A stretch of 7,725 nucleotides of DNA, taken from contig JACVJG010000112.1 of assembly GCA_015711875.1 (NCBI GenBank), forward strand, positions 1 to 7,725, in the 5' to 3' direction. The first letter of the stretch is position 1. Every line of letters begins with the position of its first letter. The translations under genes and the position numbers were made by a program. Positions 6,904 through 7,725 of this stretch are shown in pieces. The stretch comes from Candidatus Solincola jinzensis (GTDB lineage: Bacteria; Actinomycetota; Geothermincolia; Geothermincolales; RBG-13-55-18). The notes under the pieces were generated by a model that did not search any database, was not told the origin of the DNA, and saw only the letters and a list, made by a program, of their open reading frames with translations.

Positions 6904-6924
6904 TGCATGAGGAAAGGAGGGGAA

Positions 6925-7725
6925 GTGCCCCAGCGCCACCTTTTCACCTCGGAGTCGGTAACCGAGGGACACCCCGATAAGATAGCCGACCAGATATCCG
7001 ACGCCATACTCGATGAGGTCTACAAGGACGACCCCTTCGGCAGGGTGGCGGTAGAGACCCTGGTCACCACGGGATTGGTGGTGGTGGCGGGAGAGATGAC
7101 CACCTCGACCTATGTTGACATACCGGGAACGGCGCGCAGGACTATCGAGGAGATCGGCTACACGCGCGCGAAATACGGCTTCGACCACGAGACCTGCGGG
7201 GTGGTGGTGTCCATAGACCCGCAATCCTCGGATATCGCGCAGGGAGTAGACCATGCCTTGGAGGAAAGGACAGGGGAAGCCGAGGACGAGATGCTGGATT
7301 CCCTGGGCGCTGGGGACCAGGGCATGATGTTCGGGTACGCGTGCAATGAGACCCCGGAGCTCATGCCCATGCCCATACTCCTCGCGCACAAGCTCTGCCA
7401 TCGTCTTTCCGAGGTGCGCAAGGCGGGTATACTTCCCTACTTGAGGCCGGACGGGAAAAGCCAGGTCACGATAGAGTACGAGGGCGACCGACCGGTGCGC
7501 GTGGACACAGTGCTCATCTCCGCCCAGCACCGCCCGAATGTGGACATCGAGGAGCTGATGAAACCCGACCTCATCGAGCATGTCATCCATCCCGTTCTCC
7601 CACCTGATATGTACGACCGCAGCCTAAGGGTGCTCGTCAACCCCACCGGGAAGTTCGTCACTGGAGGCCCCATGGGGGACACGGGGCTGACAGGACGTAA
7701 GATAATCGTGGACACCTATGGCGGC
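6925..7725 (+). CDS. metK: S-adenosylmethionine synthetase, N-terminal part (partial, 3' end outside window)
   Basis: MetK makes S-adenosylmethionine from methionine and ATP, releasing phosphate and diphosphate; it works in the cytoplasm as a multimer. The frame opens at GTG 6925 and stays open to the window edge, giving 267 of the usual ~385-400 residues. It begins [19 protein letters not shown], where His16, Asp18 and Lys19 belong to the ATP/metal site. [14 protein letters not shown] follows, then the signature [12 protein letters not shown] (from residue 128), then [21 protein letters not shown] at the very end of the window, another signature region. The SD AGGAGG (6915-6920) lies 4 nt before the GTG, slightly close; an ATG at 6906 is out of frame. 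It is separated from secG by 503 nt and has its own likely promoter. Identification is very secure. Confidence 0.97.
   Translation, partial: MPQRHLFTSESVTEGHPDKIADQISDAILDEVYKDDPFGRVAVETLVTTGLVVVAGEMTTSTYVDIPGTARRTIEEIGYTRAKYGFDHETCGVVVSIDPQSSDIAQGVDHALEERTGEAEDEMLDSLGAGDQGMMFGYACNETPELMPMPILLAHKLCHRLSEVRKAGILPYLRPDGKSQVTIEYEGDRPVRVDTVLISAQHRPNVDIEELMKPDLIEHVIHPVLPPDMYDRSLRVLVNPTGKFVTGGPMGDTGLTGRKIIVDTYGG

Larger units (their letters stand above)
6422..6924. other. 503-nt secG-metK intergenic region, rich in inverted repeats, no credible protein gene
   Basis: The reading frames here (for example 6575-6808 on +, 6263-6700 on -) have biased composition and no recognisable family or good start, so I call no protein. 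The region from about 6509 to 6840 holds closely packed inverted repeats: 6517-6526/6563-6572 (10 bp), 6591-6595/6605-6609, 6655-6661/6674-6680 (7 bp), 6714-6724/6729-6738 (10 bp with one bulge), 6761-6766/6773-6778 (6 bp, 6-nt loop) and 6748-6754/6833-6839 (7 bp, closing a branched set). No tRNA T-loop and no landmarks of tmRNA, RNase P RNA, SRP RNA, T-box or the SAM riboswitches I know were found. A structured non-coding RNA is possible, but its strand and ends are not settled. Confidence 0.5.

Noticed and set aside
6640..6924. SAM riboswitch in front of metK
   Set aside because: I looked for the SAM-I/SAM-IV type core (GGCAACC and its partners) and the general layout and did not find it. 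The strongest promoter also lies downstream of most of the structure. Only a covariance-model search could exclude rarer classes.
6422..6924. RNase P RNA, tmRNA, SRP RNA or a tRNA in the long intergenic region
   Set aside because: Read on both strands: no GAGGAAAGTC-type RNase P core, no tRNA T-loop or tmRNA end, no SRP tetraloop motif.
6751..7590. 279-residue open frame on the minus strand opposite metK
   Set aside because: It is the antisense shadow of metK, whose + strand frame matches the family throughout, including its signature motifs.

Overview
This 7.7 kb window of GC-rich bacterial DNA carries, all on the + strand: the 3' end of uvrC, an O6-alkylguanine-DNA alkyltransferase, rapZ, whiA, the glycolytic trio gap-pgk-tpiA, secG, and the 5' part of metK. 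The arrangement uvrC ... rapZ ... whiA-gap-pgk-tpiA-secG is classic for Actinomycetota (known from Streptomyces and mycobacteria). The proteins are complete and well conserved but not especially close to those model genera as I remember them. ATA (Ile) and AGG (Arg) codons are used freely, which would be unusual in Streptomyces. I infer a deep-branching or uncultured actinobacterial lineage, but cannot name it from sequence alone.

Layout. (1) 2-1028: uvrC and the alkyltransferase gene, with 1 nt between them, form a DNA-repair pair. (2) 1029-2952: a promoter, then rapZ starting at a probable CTG codon, then whiA only 4 nt after rapZ. The yvcK/cofD-like gene that usually sits between rapZ and whiA is absent. 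(3) 2953-6112: a promoter, then gap, pgk and tpiA in a tight operon that covers three consecutive steps of lower glycolysis/gluconeogenesis, closed by a strong hairpin terminator. (4) 6113-6421: secG, alone behind an extended -10 promoter. (5) 6422-6924: 503 nt without a credible protein gene but packed with inverted repeats, including a terminator-like hairpin that reads on the minus strand. (6) 6925-7725: metK, starting at GTG and running off the window.

The genes are core housekeeping: excision and direct-reversal DNA repair, a P-loop RNA-binding/nucleotide-sensing regulator, a sporulation/cell-division type regulator, central carbon metabolism, protein export and S-adenosylmethionine synthesis. 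No mobile element, CRISPR array, tRNA or rRNA was seen. The part least explained by known genes is the structured secG-metK intergenic region, which could encode a small RNA (best read on the minus strand). The missing yvcK and the CTG start of rapZ are the other points worth checking.
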